From Stagonosporopsis chrysanthemi (lineage: Eukaryota > Ascomycota > Dothideomycetes > Pleosporales > Didymellaceae), in the NCBI GenBank assembly GCA_022560025.1, contig JAFISE010000117.1, forward strand, positions 1-64,000: DNA of 64,000 nt, in the 5' to 3' direction. The notes under the pieces were generated by a model that did not search any database, was not told where the DNA came from, and saw nothing but the letters and a program-made list of their open reading frames with translations. The translations under genes were made by a program, and so were the position numbers. Shown one piece after another: positions 24,400 through 35,744 of this stretch; the first letter of the stretch is position 1, and every line of letters starts with the position of its first letter.

Positions 24400-25436
24400 T
24401 ATCTGAAGCTTTTTAGAGCTTGTGTCAATATACTAGTATCTTGGGCATCCAATCTCCACCTCAGCGCATGTTTCCGCGCATTTAACTGCGAGTCCTGTAA
24501 CATCTGCTATCATGTTTTGCACCTGAACGATATGAAAGCTGTATAGGGGAGACGAGTGATGTTCAATGGATGTATCACAATCTGCTCAACTATCTCCGAG
24601 TGATAATGCGTGATCATAGCACATACGCAAAAATGAATACGCGAGAACGGAAGAGAACCGCTGGCGCTGAGGTCGAGAGGATCAGCGGAGTTGTTTGGCA
24701 AATACAATCCGTAGTTGACGCTGCTCTATGGAGCGCCACTCACCAATTCAAGGTTTCGGAGCTTTCCCTAGCTGTGTTCCGAAGGAAAGTGACAGCTGTA
24801 GCGTCAGGTACGTCAAGTACCTGGTCGATCGTCGAGACAGTTTTGGAACGAGGCACGGCCACTCCCAACACACTGGTGTCAACTTGTGTCGGTTTCGTTC
24901 ATGGTTGTCGCTGATGGAGCACGCCTGTAGATGCAGTGCAGTGGACTGAGACAACGCTTTCCAAGCACTTCTAGGCCAATCCCGCTCAGGAGCTCTCGCT
25001 ACTTTCGCACACGGCTCGTACTCGAAACGAGTGCCGGGCTACTGGCTGGCAGGATCTCCAAGGCTCAAGCATTTCGCATATCCTTGTGACAAGACATCGA
25101 CACGGGCTATCCGTCACAGCTTGTCGCCGATGTCTGCAGTGCTCTGCGGACTCTGCTCACCCGCACAGCTCGAAACAAAGACCAAAACGAGTTAACAATC
25201 TACCACTTTGTCGTGGCGCAGCAGGGCACAGTAGCATTTTCGATTGTTGATCTGCGCGAGTTAGTGTGCGCGCTCAACCCGCAACACAAAATACTTCGGG
25301 TGGTGACATCACCCGTCCGCTAGTGCGGTTGAACCCTGAAAATGATCGACGCCTCCTCAAGCCAGCGATGGTTGACAACCTTGCTGGGGATCCCTCACGA
25401 TCTTGCTGGTCTAGACTGGCGTCACAGCCTTAGGGG

Positions 25437-25443
25437 TATATAT
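25437..25443 (+). promoter_or_regulatory. TATA-box candidate for the Slm1-like gene
   Basis: The string TATATAT lies about 220 bp upstream of the ATG at 25664 and sits in an otherwise GC-balanced region. The 5' leader would be long and pyrimidine-rich. Confidence 0.4.
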
Positions 25444-25663
25444 TGGCTCCAGCGCGACCCGATCCTACGGTCCTGCAGTTTTGTAAATTTGTCGCTGAGA
25501 AATTGACAACTTCAAACCCGTTCTCGAGCTCCCCTGCCACCTGCCCCGCAACTATCTCAACGCAGCTAGCTAGCCAATCCCTCGTAATTTACCGCCGCGG
25601 ACCCCTCTTCAAGCGACGCATCACGACAGACCTCTTGCCTTCACGCCAGACACAGCAGACAAG

Positions 25664-27286
25664 ATGAGCGCTACCAATGAGCTGCCAACGCGCTCGTTCA
25701 CAAACACATCGGACGCCGAGGCCATTCCCGGAGAGGACACTTCAGAGGTCAGGAGGGATGTTCCGGAATCAGCAATGTAGCATGCTAACAAGGCTCAGGT
25801 CACGAAGCTCTTCGGCGAGCGCCTCCAGGCATGGAAGCACGCTACCTCCAACCTCGAAGACTACATTACAGCCACCGAGAAGACGCACCATGCACACGGA
25901 AAGGAGTATGAGAGAATTTTGAAGGTAAGAAACAGTGGATAAGCCATTGCAACTTGACGCTGATGATTAGCAGACTGTGAAAGATCCCCTGAAGGAAGGC
26001 CACCACTTCGACCAGTCCCTTGGCGGAATCGCAGGCATGTTCGAAAACATCCGGTCGAACACACAGGTGAGCCATGAAAAGCGCATTGGAAACGCTGCCG
26101 AGTCTGACAACGGATGCAGGGAATGTCCAACCAGCACTACGAGACCGAGAAGCAGCTCAAGACTGTCATCCTGCCCATCTTCGAGCGCCTGCATACCGAG
26201 ATTAAGAACAAGAGCAAAGAGCTCACCAAGGGTGCTGGAAAGGGCAGCAAGTCGGTCGACAAGGCACGTGCCAGCACACAAAAGCACATCGAGCTTCTCG
26301 GCCAGCACACAGCTACCTTCGAGTCGCACGGCGGCAAGATGACTGCCACCGACGACCCGTACATTCTGCAGCGTGGTGTTATGCATCGCCTGAACAAGCA
26401 GGTGCAAGAGGAGAACAACAACCGACAGGACCTTATCAGTGTGCAGAACTCGTTCGCCCAGTTTGAGGCACACATCATCCAGACAATCCAGCACGGCATG
26501 GGCCAATTCATGCAGGTCGTCAATACCCAGGCTGAGCAGACCAAAAACGCCTACGGCGACATAGTAGGAACTTCGCAGCGGATCCCTCTCGACTTCGAGT
26601 GGAACGGGTTTATCGAGCGCAACAACCAGGTCCTGATCGACCCTTCTGCTCCTGCGCGCACCGTTAAGGATATCAAGTTCCCTAACCAGGGCCATCGCTC
26701 GACCCAGCCACTGATCTCTGGTTCGCTCGAGAAGAAGGGCAAGATCATGCGGTCCTACGACACAAACTACTACGTCATCACGCCCTCGAAGTTCCTGCAC
26801 GAGTTCAAGACCGATGATGACTTTGCCAAGGACCCCGTCCCCGAGCTCTCCCTCTACCTTCCAGACTGTGTCGTCGGCGCCGTCAGTGGCCAGAAGTTCA
26901 ATGTTAAGGGCAAGGACGTCTCAAAGGGCAAGCTGGGCAACACATTCTCCATGAACCACGAGGTCGCTTTTAAGGCGCACACGCCCCAGGCCGCGCAGCA
27001 GTGGCACAGCATCATCTCTCAGGCGGCCGGCCAGGTCACAAACGACATCCCTGCTGCTAGCCCCACAAGCCCGACCGCAGGCCCCAACAGCCTCAACGAA
27101 GGCGTGCACGCTCCTATTGCTGACGAGAAGACGCCCGCTCCTCTCCAGACCCAGGGCTTGGAGCACACTCCTACACACGGCACCACTGGCAGTGTGCCTG
27201 GAAGCGCGGCGCCGCTTAGCGCGGGCCCTAACAGTGCTGGTGCTGCGCCTGTGAGCGGCGTTCCCGGTGAGCCGGGCAAGTACTAG
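25664..27286 (+). CDS. Slm1/Slm2-like BAR and PH domain protein
   Basis: Four exons, 25664-25747, 25799-25924, 25974-26066 and 26120-27286, are separated by introns of 51, 49 and 53 bp, all phase 0, and give 489 residues. Residues 30-270 form the helical BAR-like region (TKLFGERLQAWKHATSNLED, FDQSLGGIAGMFENIRSNTQ, NKQVQEENNNRQDLISVQN). A PH domain follows at about 297-410 (PLISGSLEKKGKIMRSYDTN, YYVITPSKFLHEFK, SKGKLGNTFSMNHEVAFKA, AAQQWHSIISQAAGQ). The tail is Pro/Gly/Ala-rich. In yeast, Slm1 and Slm2 bind PI(4,5)P2 at eisosomes or MCT domains and act upstream of TORC2 signalling and sphingolipid control. The same is inferred here. The order of domains and the conserved LISGSLEKK entry to the PH domain make the family call strong. 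Confidence 0.9.
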
Positions 27287-27527
27287 AATATGGTCATTGA
27301 AGCAACATCGATCGAGGTGGAAGACCAGCAGCGCATTTGATTGTTCTGGTTGAAAGATTGTGTAGTCCCCCATCCCATACCGTACCCCACCCTAATAATG
27401 AGATACCACTCGATAGCAATGAGAGATTTGTTTAACGCGACACATTGAAATCCATCGGTTTCCATTCTTGTTCCTTCATCATTGCGAACTTCCCAACACC
27501 CCATCGCAGCCAACACAACGCAACCCT

Positions 27528-29537
27528 TCACATCGGCACCCGTCCCGCCACCTCCCGCCAAAACTCACACCTCGCCCCCCTGCCCCCCTCCCACGCATAC
27601 CCATCCACAACGCTGAACTCGTTCTCCAGCCCTGGCCCCACCGCCCACTTTGCCCCCAGCCCCTCAAGCTGCGGGAGCAGCGCCGTGTCCACAGGCCCGA
27701 CCGTGCCGCCCGTCTGGTTGAGGTTGAGCATCCACGGCTGCTCTCGTCGGTACTCAGGCCAGTCGTGCACGGCACCATCGACACGCGTGTCTGCGGTCCA
27801 AGGGTGCCCCGTAGTCACAAACGCGCCCCACACCCTCTGCAGGGCGCGCACATACGCGGCACCGTAGATCGGCAGCGGGCGGTTGCCGAACACGGCTGTG
27901 TCGTCGATGCCGTGCAGCGCGACGGGGGTCGAGGACTGTGCTTTGTAGCCTGCGCCGCCACCGGCGCCCGCACCGGTTCGCTTGCTGCTGCTGCTGCTGC
28001 TGTTGGGGAGCGAGGAGTATGCGTCTGCGAGCCAGTGGCTGGGGCATACGAAGGTGGACTCGGCGTAGATGAGGTTGGCGGTCTGTTGGAGGCCGGCGGC
28101 GGTGGCGCTTGTGTCGAGTGCTGTTGGGGTGGAATTGCCGGGGGTGGGGGATCGGGGGACTGCGGGGAGGAGCGGGGAGGAGGACTGGTAGTGGTGCAGA
28201 AGCGAGGCGTGGTCCGCCGGGGTGAAGAGGGGGAAGACGAGGGAGAGGTAGGCGTGCAGGTCTTGTGGGGTGCTGATGTTTTGGGGCACGTAGGAGAGGC
28301 TTTCTTCGGCGGCGTTGGTGGTTAGGTGGTTGATGCCGTTTAAGGCGCCCGAGGAGAAGGCGGTGCTTGGCGTGGAGGGGATGAAAACGTCGTCTGTGAC
28401 GGGCAGGAAGGCCCAGGTGCCGTGGCGGCCGGACTGGGAAACCGAGTTTGAGGCGTTTTGTAAGGTTGTTGTGTCGCGAGATACGAGGCATTGAAATATG
28501 GTGCAGGATACGTTGCCGTAGGCCCAAGGTTCGAAGCAGCCGGCACGTGCGGCGAAGGCGTAATAGGATTGCGAGGGAATCCAATCTGCGTAGCCGTACT
28601 GTTGGGGTAGATACGGGGATGAGGATATTGACTGCTAGTTGTTAGGTTGAAATGTGTGATGAAAAAATGTGTGATGAAACAGGATCATGGACGACTGACG
28701 TTTGTAAACAACGAGGTACCTTGCGTCCCTCCGTAAGCAATGTTCTGCAACATAACAGAGCCACCTGCATCAAGTCAGCACGGTCGCATTGCATTTCTGA
28801 CCTACAAGGCCACTGGCCTCCAGCCGATACACCCCAAAAAGTGACCCTCCTTGGGTCTCCACCGAAGCGATGGATGTGCTGTTATACCCACTGGAGGGCA
28901 AACTGTTGGTCTAGAAGGCCCGCGTTGACGATTCCATTGCGAAAGACTTCGTCACTGGCCAGGAAGCCGAAAGCACCAAGCTGTACCGACGCCATTCAGC
29001 ATTGTGTAGATGCAAGGCGTAGAATGAACTCACACGATATTGTATGCTCACACCAACAAAGCTGTTATTGTTAGCATTGATGAGATTTCCCAGCTCCTCT
29101 CGACCATCACCGGTTCCATAACCTCCGCCATGGATCCACACCAGAACAGGTAGGCCACTTCTATTCTGCGGCGCGTATACGTTGAGGAAAAGGCAGTCTT
29201 CACTGATAGGTGAGGGTATAGCCCGGAACCCCTGACCAGATCTAAGACTATGGGGGCATGCCGCGCTGAATTCGGTGGCCGGGACAACAGAAATACGGTT
29301 GACAATAGGAGGTTGGGGAGCCTGCCAACGTAGTGAACCCGTGGGTGGAGCTGCGAAGCGAATGCTAGGAGAATGAGCAAGCGACGCGGATCATATCAGA
29401 GCCACAGACCCTTTGAATGTAGTCAGCTGGTTTGAGTAGTTTGCTATGCCCCGGTACACTTCGTAGATTAGATCTACTTCTAGCTGTTGGGCAGCGGCGG
29501 CAGCAGCCAGGGCAGCAAGGATGACAGTGGGCTTCAT
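27528..29537 (-). pseudogene. Type-B carboxylesterase/lipase, interrupted by an in-frame stop
   Basis: Five exons rebuild a whole esterase: 29537-29410, 29364-29034, 28980-28818, 28764-28700 and 28634-27528. Exon 1 carries a signal peptide (MKPTVILAALAAAAAAQQ). The family core follows: FKGIRFAAPPTGSLRWQAPQ, SEDCLFLNVYAP, LVWIHGGGYGTG (oxyanion hole), VGVSIQYRLGAFGFLASDE, NAGLLDQQFALQWV and the nucleophile elbow FWGVSAGGGSVMLQN. One codon breaks it: TAA at 28884-28882, codon 186, exactly where the family has a Gln in LQWVQ. It comes before the catalytic serine, so the translated product would be inactive. Intron 3 (28817-28765) fits only with a GC donor. The rest of the frame is intact to the stop, so the damage is recent, a polymorphism, or a base error. 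No splice choice I tried avoids the TAA and keeps the serine. Confidence 0.72.
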
Positions 29538-30164
29538 TGTGAGTGTGTTGACCTCAGAAGGGACCCCACAGATGAGCTGCGAGCTCTGAAATGCAATGCA
29601 TTCTGATAATCGCAACCGTGTAGTTTGGTGGGACGATGCTGTGTACCCTCGCGTGGTCAGACAAGATCAATCGCATGCATAGTGTACGATATTCTCACTG
29701 TACACGTGAGGCCCAAGCAATTGAACGATCAACCGCTGTGATAACGGCGCGATATGGTGTAAAACTAGGAGCAGGGCCTGAGCCAACACATTGTTATTGA
29801 CTCCACGATGTACGGGCAATACGAAGCTTTCTTCGTCGTGGATAAAGTGGATTGGACCCTGAAATTCGAGTAGGGGTCGATGACGTAGCCAGTGTGGGTC
29901 TCCAGCGATCCTAGTCCGCGGGCGGTCCCCTGCGACGATGAACATTGGCGGTCTGGGGAAGGATCATCTCCTTTGCTCACTTCTTCACCGAGTACAACTT
30001 CTTTGGTACTGGATTCACTTCTCCTTTGTTTTTCCTCACATGCGCGACTAACAGCACTTGCACTCCTTCGTCTCTCACCAACTGCCATTCAAGTTGTTCC
30101 TGTCGCTTGCGGATTTATCTTGTTACCTCCGCCCCTTTAATCACTGCATGCAGACAGCCTCGCC
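29538..30164. promoter_or_regulatory. Divergent promoter region of the esterase and alpha/beta hydrolase genes
   Basis: Two hydrolase genes point away from each other across 627 bp. A pyrimidine-rich stretch lies from about 29980 to 30130 ahead of the plus-strand ATG. No clear TATA box was seen. Confidence 0.45.
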
Positions 30165-33100
30165 ATGCCAATCAACACGCTATCAGTGGGCGCTGCCGTC
30201 ACTCCGACTGTAATCGAGACGTACATCCTCCACTACTTGAATCGAAGTCCTCTCCGCCAGAAGCCTACTGCCCATATCTCGTACCACGAAGGGATCGAGC
30301 TCATCCGGCGCTTCCTACACTATGCCTCGCTGCACCCAGTCGAAGAGCTGCAGGCCTTCACGGCGCAATGGGTCCCGGTACCCCATTGGGTGCACAACTA
30401 CCGCGTTGAGATAACAGAGGGGCAGCTTCAGCTTTCGGCTCAATACATCAATGCTCAACTAGGTCCAAAGGGCATTGAGGCTGTGGGCGGTCAGACATGG
30501 TGGCAGTGGAGACGGGATGGCACAAAGTTCGAAGCCGAGTGGATTGAGATGAAGAAGGATCGCGATGCGCGAGAGACGTCCAGCATGCCGAAAGGACAGC
30601 GCATCATGCTGTATGTCCATGGCGGTGGCTATTTCTTCGGCAGCGTAGACGAGCATCGCTACCAGATGCAAAGACATGCGCGCAAACTGCAGGCTCGCGT
30701 GTTGGCTCCGCGTTATAGGCTCGCGCCTCAGTTCCCGTTCCCCTGCGGCCTGCAGGACTGTCTCGCAGCCTATCTGTATCTGCTTGCAGAAGGCCATGAC
30801 CCAAACACCATTGTCTTGGCTGGCGATTCGGCCGGCGGTGGTATGGTGCTTAGTATGCTTGTTATATTGCGCGATCAAGGTGTGCCTATGCCTGCTGGCG
30901 CCATTCTGATCAGCCCTTGGGTAGACCTCACACACAGCTTTCCAAGCTTGAGTGAAGACGACAAGATGGACTACATTCCGGCACACGGCTTCCTGCACAA
31001 GCCAAGTATACATTGGCGTAAGTCGACTTTTGGAAATGTTCCATCACGTGCTGACTTATACAGCACCTCCCAATGCCGACGACCTTATGCTGATCGAGAG
31101 CTCTGCGCCATACGAGAAGCCTACAACGTCTCCAAGGATCTCGCTTTTAGGCAAAGGCAAGGAAGACCGAGCGGCCGAAAAGGAGGCAAAGGCTGAACGC
31201 GTGCGTGGCTACTCAATCAACAAGGAGAAGCCCGACCTGGACACACTCTTGAACTCGACCCAAGCACCGGACACATGGGTCTCACCAGATGGCAAGTATG
31301 GCATTGGTCCTAGGGGTGTTCTGTCTGTTCAGTTGGATGAACAGGCGCGGGTTGAGATCAAGGATCAAATCCAGCTCTATGCCGCAAACCATCTCATCAC
31401 GCACCCCGTAGTCTCGCCTGTGCTGCAACCCTCGCTTGGTGGCCTGCCGCCTCTACTCATCCAGACTGGTGGTGGAGAATTGCTCCGTGATGAGCAGATT
31501 TATGTTGCTCACAAAGCAGCCCATCCAGAAGCCTACCTGCCGCCTCCTTCCAACAACCAGACTGCTGAGGAGATCGAGGCACAGGCGAGTAAGTATAAGC
31601 CGACGAATGTGCAGCTCCAGGTATGGGACGATCTCTGTCACGTTGCGCCGACGCTCAGTTTCACGCGCCCAGCAAAACACATGTATCGCAGCATTGCTCA
31701 GTTTGGCGCATGGGCATTGGCCAGAGCCCAACAGACATCCATCGATATTCTCGACGACGACGATATCTCATTTGTCAGCACTGACTCCGACAAATCTTCC
31801 GACGATGCAAAGAAGTCAAAGAAAAATAAGAAGTCAAAGGCAGACAGCAAAACTCACATGGGCACAGACGGGGTGATCGACGAGGGTCAGCACGAGGCTA
31901 GAGTGGGGAAGGCTGGCGATCCCCTACCTCCGTTCGAGAACCATATGATTCGCCAACGTGTCGATCGACACGGTTACATATATGCGCTCGCAGCAAAGGA
32001 AGAGCTTGTCGCTCTGAACCTTGCCCGTTCTGAAGTCGGTGTTCCCAAAACAGGACCCGTCAGCAAGTGGATGAAGGCATCTCAGCAATGGAATGGAAAA
32101 TTTGCAAAGCACAAGATCAAGATCCAACAGCAGCGTATAAAGGAGATGCAGACTGGTTTTGAGAGGTTCGAGGGAGAGACTCCACCACCAACAGCACTGG
32201 CTGGCAGGAGGGTCAAGAATATGAAGAAGGAGAAGGCAGCTAAGAAGAGTTGGGGAATGGCGTTGTGGAGTTTGTGGGGAAGCAAGCACGATGAAACTAC
32301 CGTACGTTATCTAACATCGTTTCAGCTGCAATCCCATGCTAACGTTTGGCAGATCGACCGCGAAGAGAAAGCAGATCAGACACCGTCGCCACAAACAAAA
32401 GCTGTGGTCACACGTTCCGAGCGAGAGACACTCGCTCAGCCCGATACAGCAGATAATACTGGACGGAGCCGAGATACAGGCCTTTTCCCAGTCGAGACCT
32501 TACGCACGCGTTCGCGATCCAGACGGTCCATGGTAACCGATTGTGGCCAAGTCAACACGTCGGAGGGTGACCTTCAAAAGCTGTCGAGCCAGTTCTCGAG
32601 GATCGCACCTCCTGATTCAGGTCTTGCCGAGGCCACAGTCATTGCACCCGAACGCAAGCATTCTGGCCTTCCTCCCCAAGTGACTGCACCTGCCCAATCA
32701 CCAGGCGTAATCGTCTCATCTGAACCTACCTCACCACCGACAATTGTGCCGGAGACAGACGGAACAAGCACGCGTCCTTCAAAGGGCGGTATCGCGTATC
32801 CGTTTTCACTGAAGGTTGACGGTCAAGGGCACCATGCGAATGCAAGCACAGTCACACTGCAGAGCGTGGCGCTTATGACACCACCGGCAGTGGATGAGTC
32901 GAGGCAGCTCGGTGATTATACCGTTCCTACGCCAGCTGCAGTGCACGAATCAAAGCAGCTGGGTGACTCGATGGCTACACCGCAGGTGGAATTATCAAGA
33001 CAGCTCGGTGAGTCGGCTGTACTCACTCCAGCAGCAGTCCAGGAGACGAAACAGCTCGGCGACGGACTGTCAACGCCTCACATAGAAGAGGACTCTGTGC

Positions 33101-33264
33101 TGCCGTCGAACGGACATTACTTCAACACACCAGGTGCAGGCCTGTTCAGCGGGCAGTGGGCGCCAGCAACTCCCGCTGCTGAGCAAGAGAGACCCGGCTA
33201 CGAGAGGTTTGAGACCGCGCAAGAGGATCTAAGCACTCTTGCTAGTGCAGATAAGAAAGCCTGA
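30165..33264 (+). CDS. Alpha/beta hydrolase (hormone-sensitive lipase type) with long C-terminal extension
   Basis: Three exons, 30165-31017, 31064-32301 and 32353-33264, give 1000 residues. The second intron (51 bp, GTACGT donor, GCTAAC branch, CAG acceptor) is a multiple of three and could be read through, but its signals are strong. The first 560 residues hold an HSL-type fold: YVHGGGYFFGS oxyanion loop near residue 150, LAGDSAGGGM with nucleophile Ser222, ISPWVDLTHSFPS, TGGGELLRDE and the His-bearing WDDLCHVAP. The remaining 440 residues are unlike an enzyme: Ser/Lys/Asp-rich segments, a basic KKSKKNKKSK block, then four spaced copies of a motif with the core QLGD near the end. The fold suggests an esterase or lipase; the extension may anchor or regulate it (inference). 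Confidence 0.88.
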
Positions 33265-33540
33265 AGAGCTTACCACCGCATTTTGATACCCTTTCCCTTC
33301 GGTAACTTCCTTGAATAACCCGGTGTACATAGCCGGAGTATCATGTAGACTAGTGTTAAGAAAGGTTAGGGTCGGACATAACAGGAGATAGAGGCTCTTT
33401 CGTCACCAGCCCCACCTCAGGTACTCAGTCAGTTAAGCTATTTATGCTCTCAAAACCCAGAAACACCCAGCAGCAACGAAACACTAGAATCTCCCACCCC
33501 ATTTTTGCAAACTTGCATCACTTGCCCAGCAGAACATACA

Positions 33541-34582
33541 ATGTCAGTCTTCCGACCGTCTTCCCGCGCCCTCATTACCGGCGGCGCCTCAGGCATTGGC
33601 TACGCCGTGGCCCAGCACTGTCTGCAAGCGGGCATGCGCGTGACTATTGCCGATTACAACCAAGAGACACTTGATCTGGCGCAGAAGAATCTCAAAGGCG
33701 ATGTGAAGTGTGTAAAGTCCGATGTCAGCGACGTGAAAGCGTGGAAGGAGTTAAAAGAGAAGGTTGGGGAAGTGGATTTCCTCATGCTCAATGCGGGGAG
33801 GATGGTGAGGGGGAGCTGGGGCGATGGGGAGTATTTTGAGCAGGTTCGGCACCCCAGTCACGCCTTTGATAGTCATCTTTACTCTTCTTGTTTGATGCAT
33901 TGAGTTGGTGGTCTTGTCGCAGAAAGAGGGGATGGACTCTTTGCTGACTTTGGCTGCAGGTCCTCAACACAAACCTCTTCGGCGTTATCCACGGCCTCAA
34001 TACCTTCGTCCCCTCCTTCCAGGCCCGCTCTTCCGACAACGCCCCAAGCGCCATCGTTATCACGGGGAGCAAGCAGGGCATCACCAACCCACCAGGTAAC
34101 GCGGCGTACAACGCCTCTAAAGCAGCGGTCAAGTCGCTGGCAGAGCATCTGAGCTTCGACCTGAAAGACACGAACACGAACGTCCACCTGCTGGTGCCAG
34201 GGTGGACGTTTACTGGCCTGGTAAGGAACCCTCCCGCGCACCCTAATTATATTATATTATATTTCACTCCACACTCATACTTCTCTTTCCGCGGACGAGA
34301 ATCTTACTCACAACCGAGCAGTCAGGCAACCACCCCGGCCAAGCCGCGCAAAAGCCCGATGGCGCATGGAGCCCCGAGCAAGTCGCTGCCCACATGGTGA
34401 AGAAGATGGAGGCGAACTCTTTCTACATCATCTGCCCGGACAACGATGTCAGCGAGGAGACAGACAAGAAGAGGATGCTATGGAGCGTGGGGGATATTGT
34501 TAACGAGAGGCCGCCGTTGACGAGGTGGAGGCCCGAGTTCAAGCAGGAGGCGGAGGAGTGGATGGCGAAGCAGAAGGTCTAG
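33541..34582 (+). CDS. Short-chain dehydrogenase/reductase
   Basis: Three exons, 33541-33843, 33960-34220 and 34322-34582, give 274 residues, the classical SDR length. Motifs are in order: ALITGGASGIGYAVA nucleotide-binding loop, acidic DYN after strand 2 (pointing to NAD-type preference, inference), KSDVSD, the NAG motif in FLMLNAGR, then ITGSKQG and the catalytic YNASKAAVKS. The substrate loop leads into VPGWTFTGL. The first intron has a weak GTTCGG donor and is longer (116 bp) than most here, but its borders restore the family sequence (EYFEQ then VLNTNLFGVIHG) without a gap. The substrate cannot be told. Confidence 0.87.
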
Positions 34583-34697
34583 GGAAGTATGGATTAGTTT
34601 GTTTAGTTGGTGGGTGGAAGAAATAAGGGTATCATAGGAAAGTAATCTAGGGTATCGTAGAACCAAACGCTGTATGCAGATCGAGTCCTGGACTGAT

Positions 34698-35744
34698 TCA
34701 GTCAGAGTCGTAGCCAACTAACGCAGCAAGTTTTGAAGCTGGCGCAGTTATGTCCTTTTTGTGGCTGGGTTCCAGTGATGAGATTTTTGGTGCTAATATG
34801 GCTTCCGCGCTGCGCTTTCTCTTCAGTAGGCCAAGGTTCGGTCTGGATTTTGAGCCCACTTCCCTGGAGAGGAATGGATCGACTGCAGCACGCGTGTTAC
34901 CTACGAGCTTCTGCTGCAAATCCCTTCGACTCTTCTCTGCCGCCATCTCCGCCTTCAGCTTCTTCGTCTTAGGTCTATCGCCCACCTTGTTCGCGTGTTC
35001 GTTACGCGCCTCAAATAGCGGCTTCCAGCTCCCCGGGGCGTCTTCAGCACCCCCAAACTCGATCAGGCCAGCTCTCTGTCGATCTGCATCCGTCTCATCC
35101 ACTATGACCAGTCCCAGGCTGAACTTGTCTTGCATGCCCTCCTTATGCCTCTCCTCCTTCTTCCAAACTCTCCTCTTCTCCCTCATTTCTCTCCGTAAGC
35201 GCGCGTTGACGTCATACGGATCCTTCCAAACCTCCGCCTTGTCATACAACTCCTCAACCCTCTCTTTTTCCCCCTTCTCCCTCACTTTATCCTCCAGTTT
35301 GCCCTCTAACCCCGCAAACGCATCATCCCTCCTCTTCGCCTTCTCCGCCTCACTCAAGAATCCCAGCTCTCCATCCCTCTCCGCTTCGTCCGGTCCGTAA
35401 TCCCTTTTCCTACACCCCTCAACGCACAAATACTGTGTCGTCTTTGGATCCGTCCTGATCTCCCACTCGCCGCCACACGCCGTGTGCTTCATGCGGAAAC
35501 TCCATATCGGCGTGCTGTAGTAGTTGCCAGCCTTCTTCTTTGCAGCGTTGAAGCGTACACCTTGGCCCACGATCGCTTCGGGCGTACAGTGCTGACACCA
35601 TACGGCAAAAGGCAGCTCGAAGCGCACAGTGAGGACGCCTTGGGAGATTTTGTTTGCGCGGGCGCCGAGCGGGTGAGATTTGTTGAAGGATGGCGCGTTG
35701 GAGGCGTCTGGCGGGTAGTACCGCCCCATGTTGAAGCCTTGCAT
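34698..35744 (-). CDS. CCDC130 / Saf4-type CWC16 family splicing factor
   Basis: Single-exon gene, 348 residues. It opens MQGFNMGRYYPPDASNAPSF, the characteristic YYPPD entry of the CWC16 family, and continues SHPLGARANKISQGVLTVRF, FAVWCQHC, VRFNAAKKKAGNYY, FRMKHTACGGEWEIRTDP and CVEGCRKRDYG. The Cys pairs look like zinc ligands. Charged coiled-coil helices (DKVREKGEKERVEELYDKAE and so on) follow, then a basic C-terminus ending ALVGYDSD. Relatives associate with the spliceosome (Saf4 in fission yeast, CCDC130 in humans). The SDR gene converges on it with only 115 bp between stops. Confidence 0.92.
   Translation of the reverse strand: MQGFNMGRYYPPDASNAPSFNKSHPLGARANKISQGVLTVRFELPFAVWCQHCTPEAIVGQGVRFNAAKKKAGNYYSTPIWSFRMKHTACGGEWEIRTDPKTTQYLCVEGCRKRDYGPDEAERDGELGFLSEAEKAKRRDDAFAGLEGKLEDKVREKGEKERVEELYDKAEVWKDPYDVNARLRREMREKRRVWKKEERHKEGMQDKFSLGLVIVDETDADRQRAGLIEFGGAEDAPGSWKPLFEARNEHANKVGDRPKTKKLKAEMAAEKSRRDLQQKLVGNTRAAVDPFLSREVGSKSRPNLGLLKRKRSAEAILAPKISSLEPSHKKDITAPASKLAALVGYDSD

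Larger units (their letters stand above)
24296..25663. other. Intergenic region, about 1.4 kb
   Basis: This holds the 3' flank of COX15 (with a short tandem repeat, listed separately) and the promoter of the Slm1-like gene. No gene is seen in it. Confidence 0.45.
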
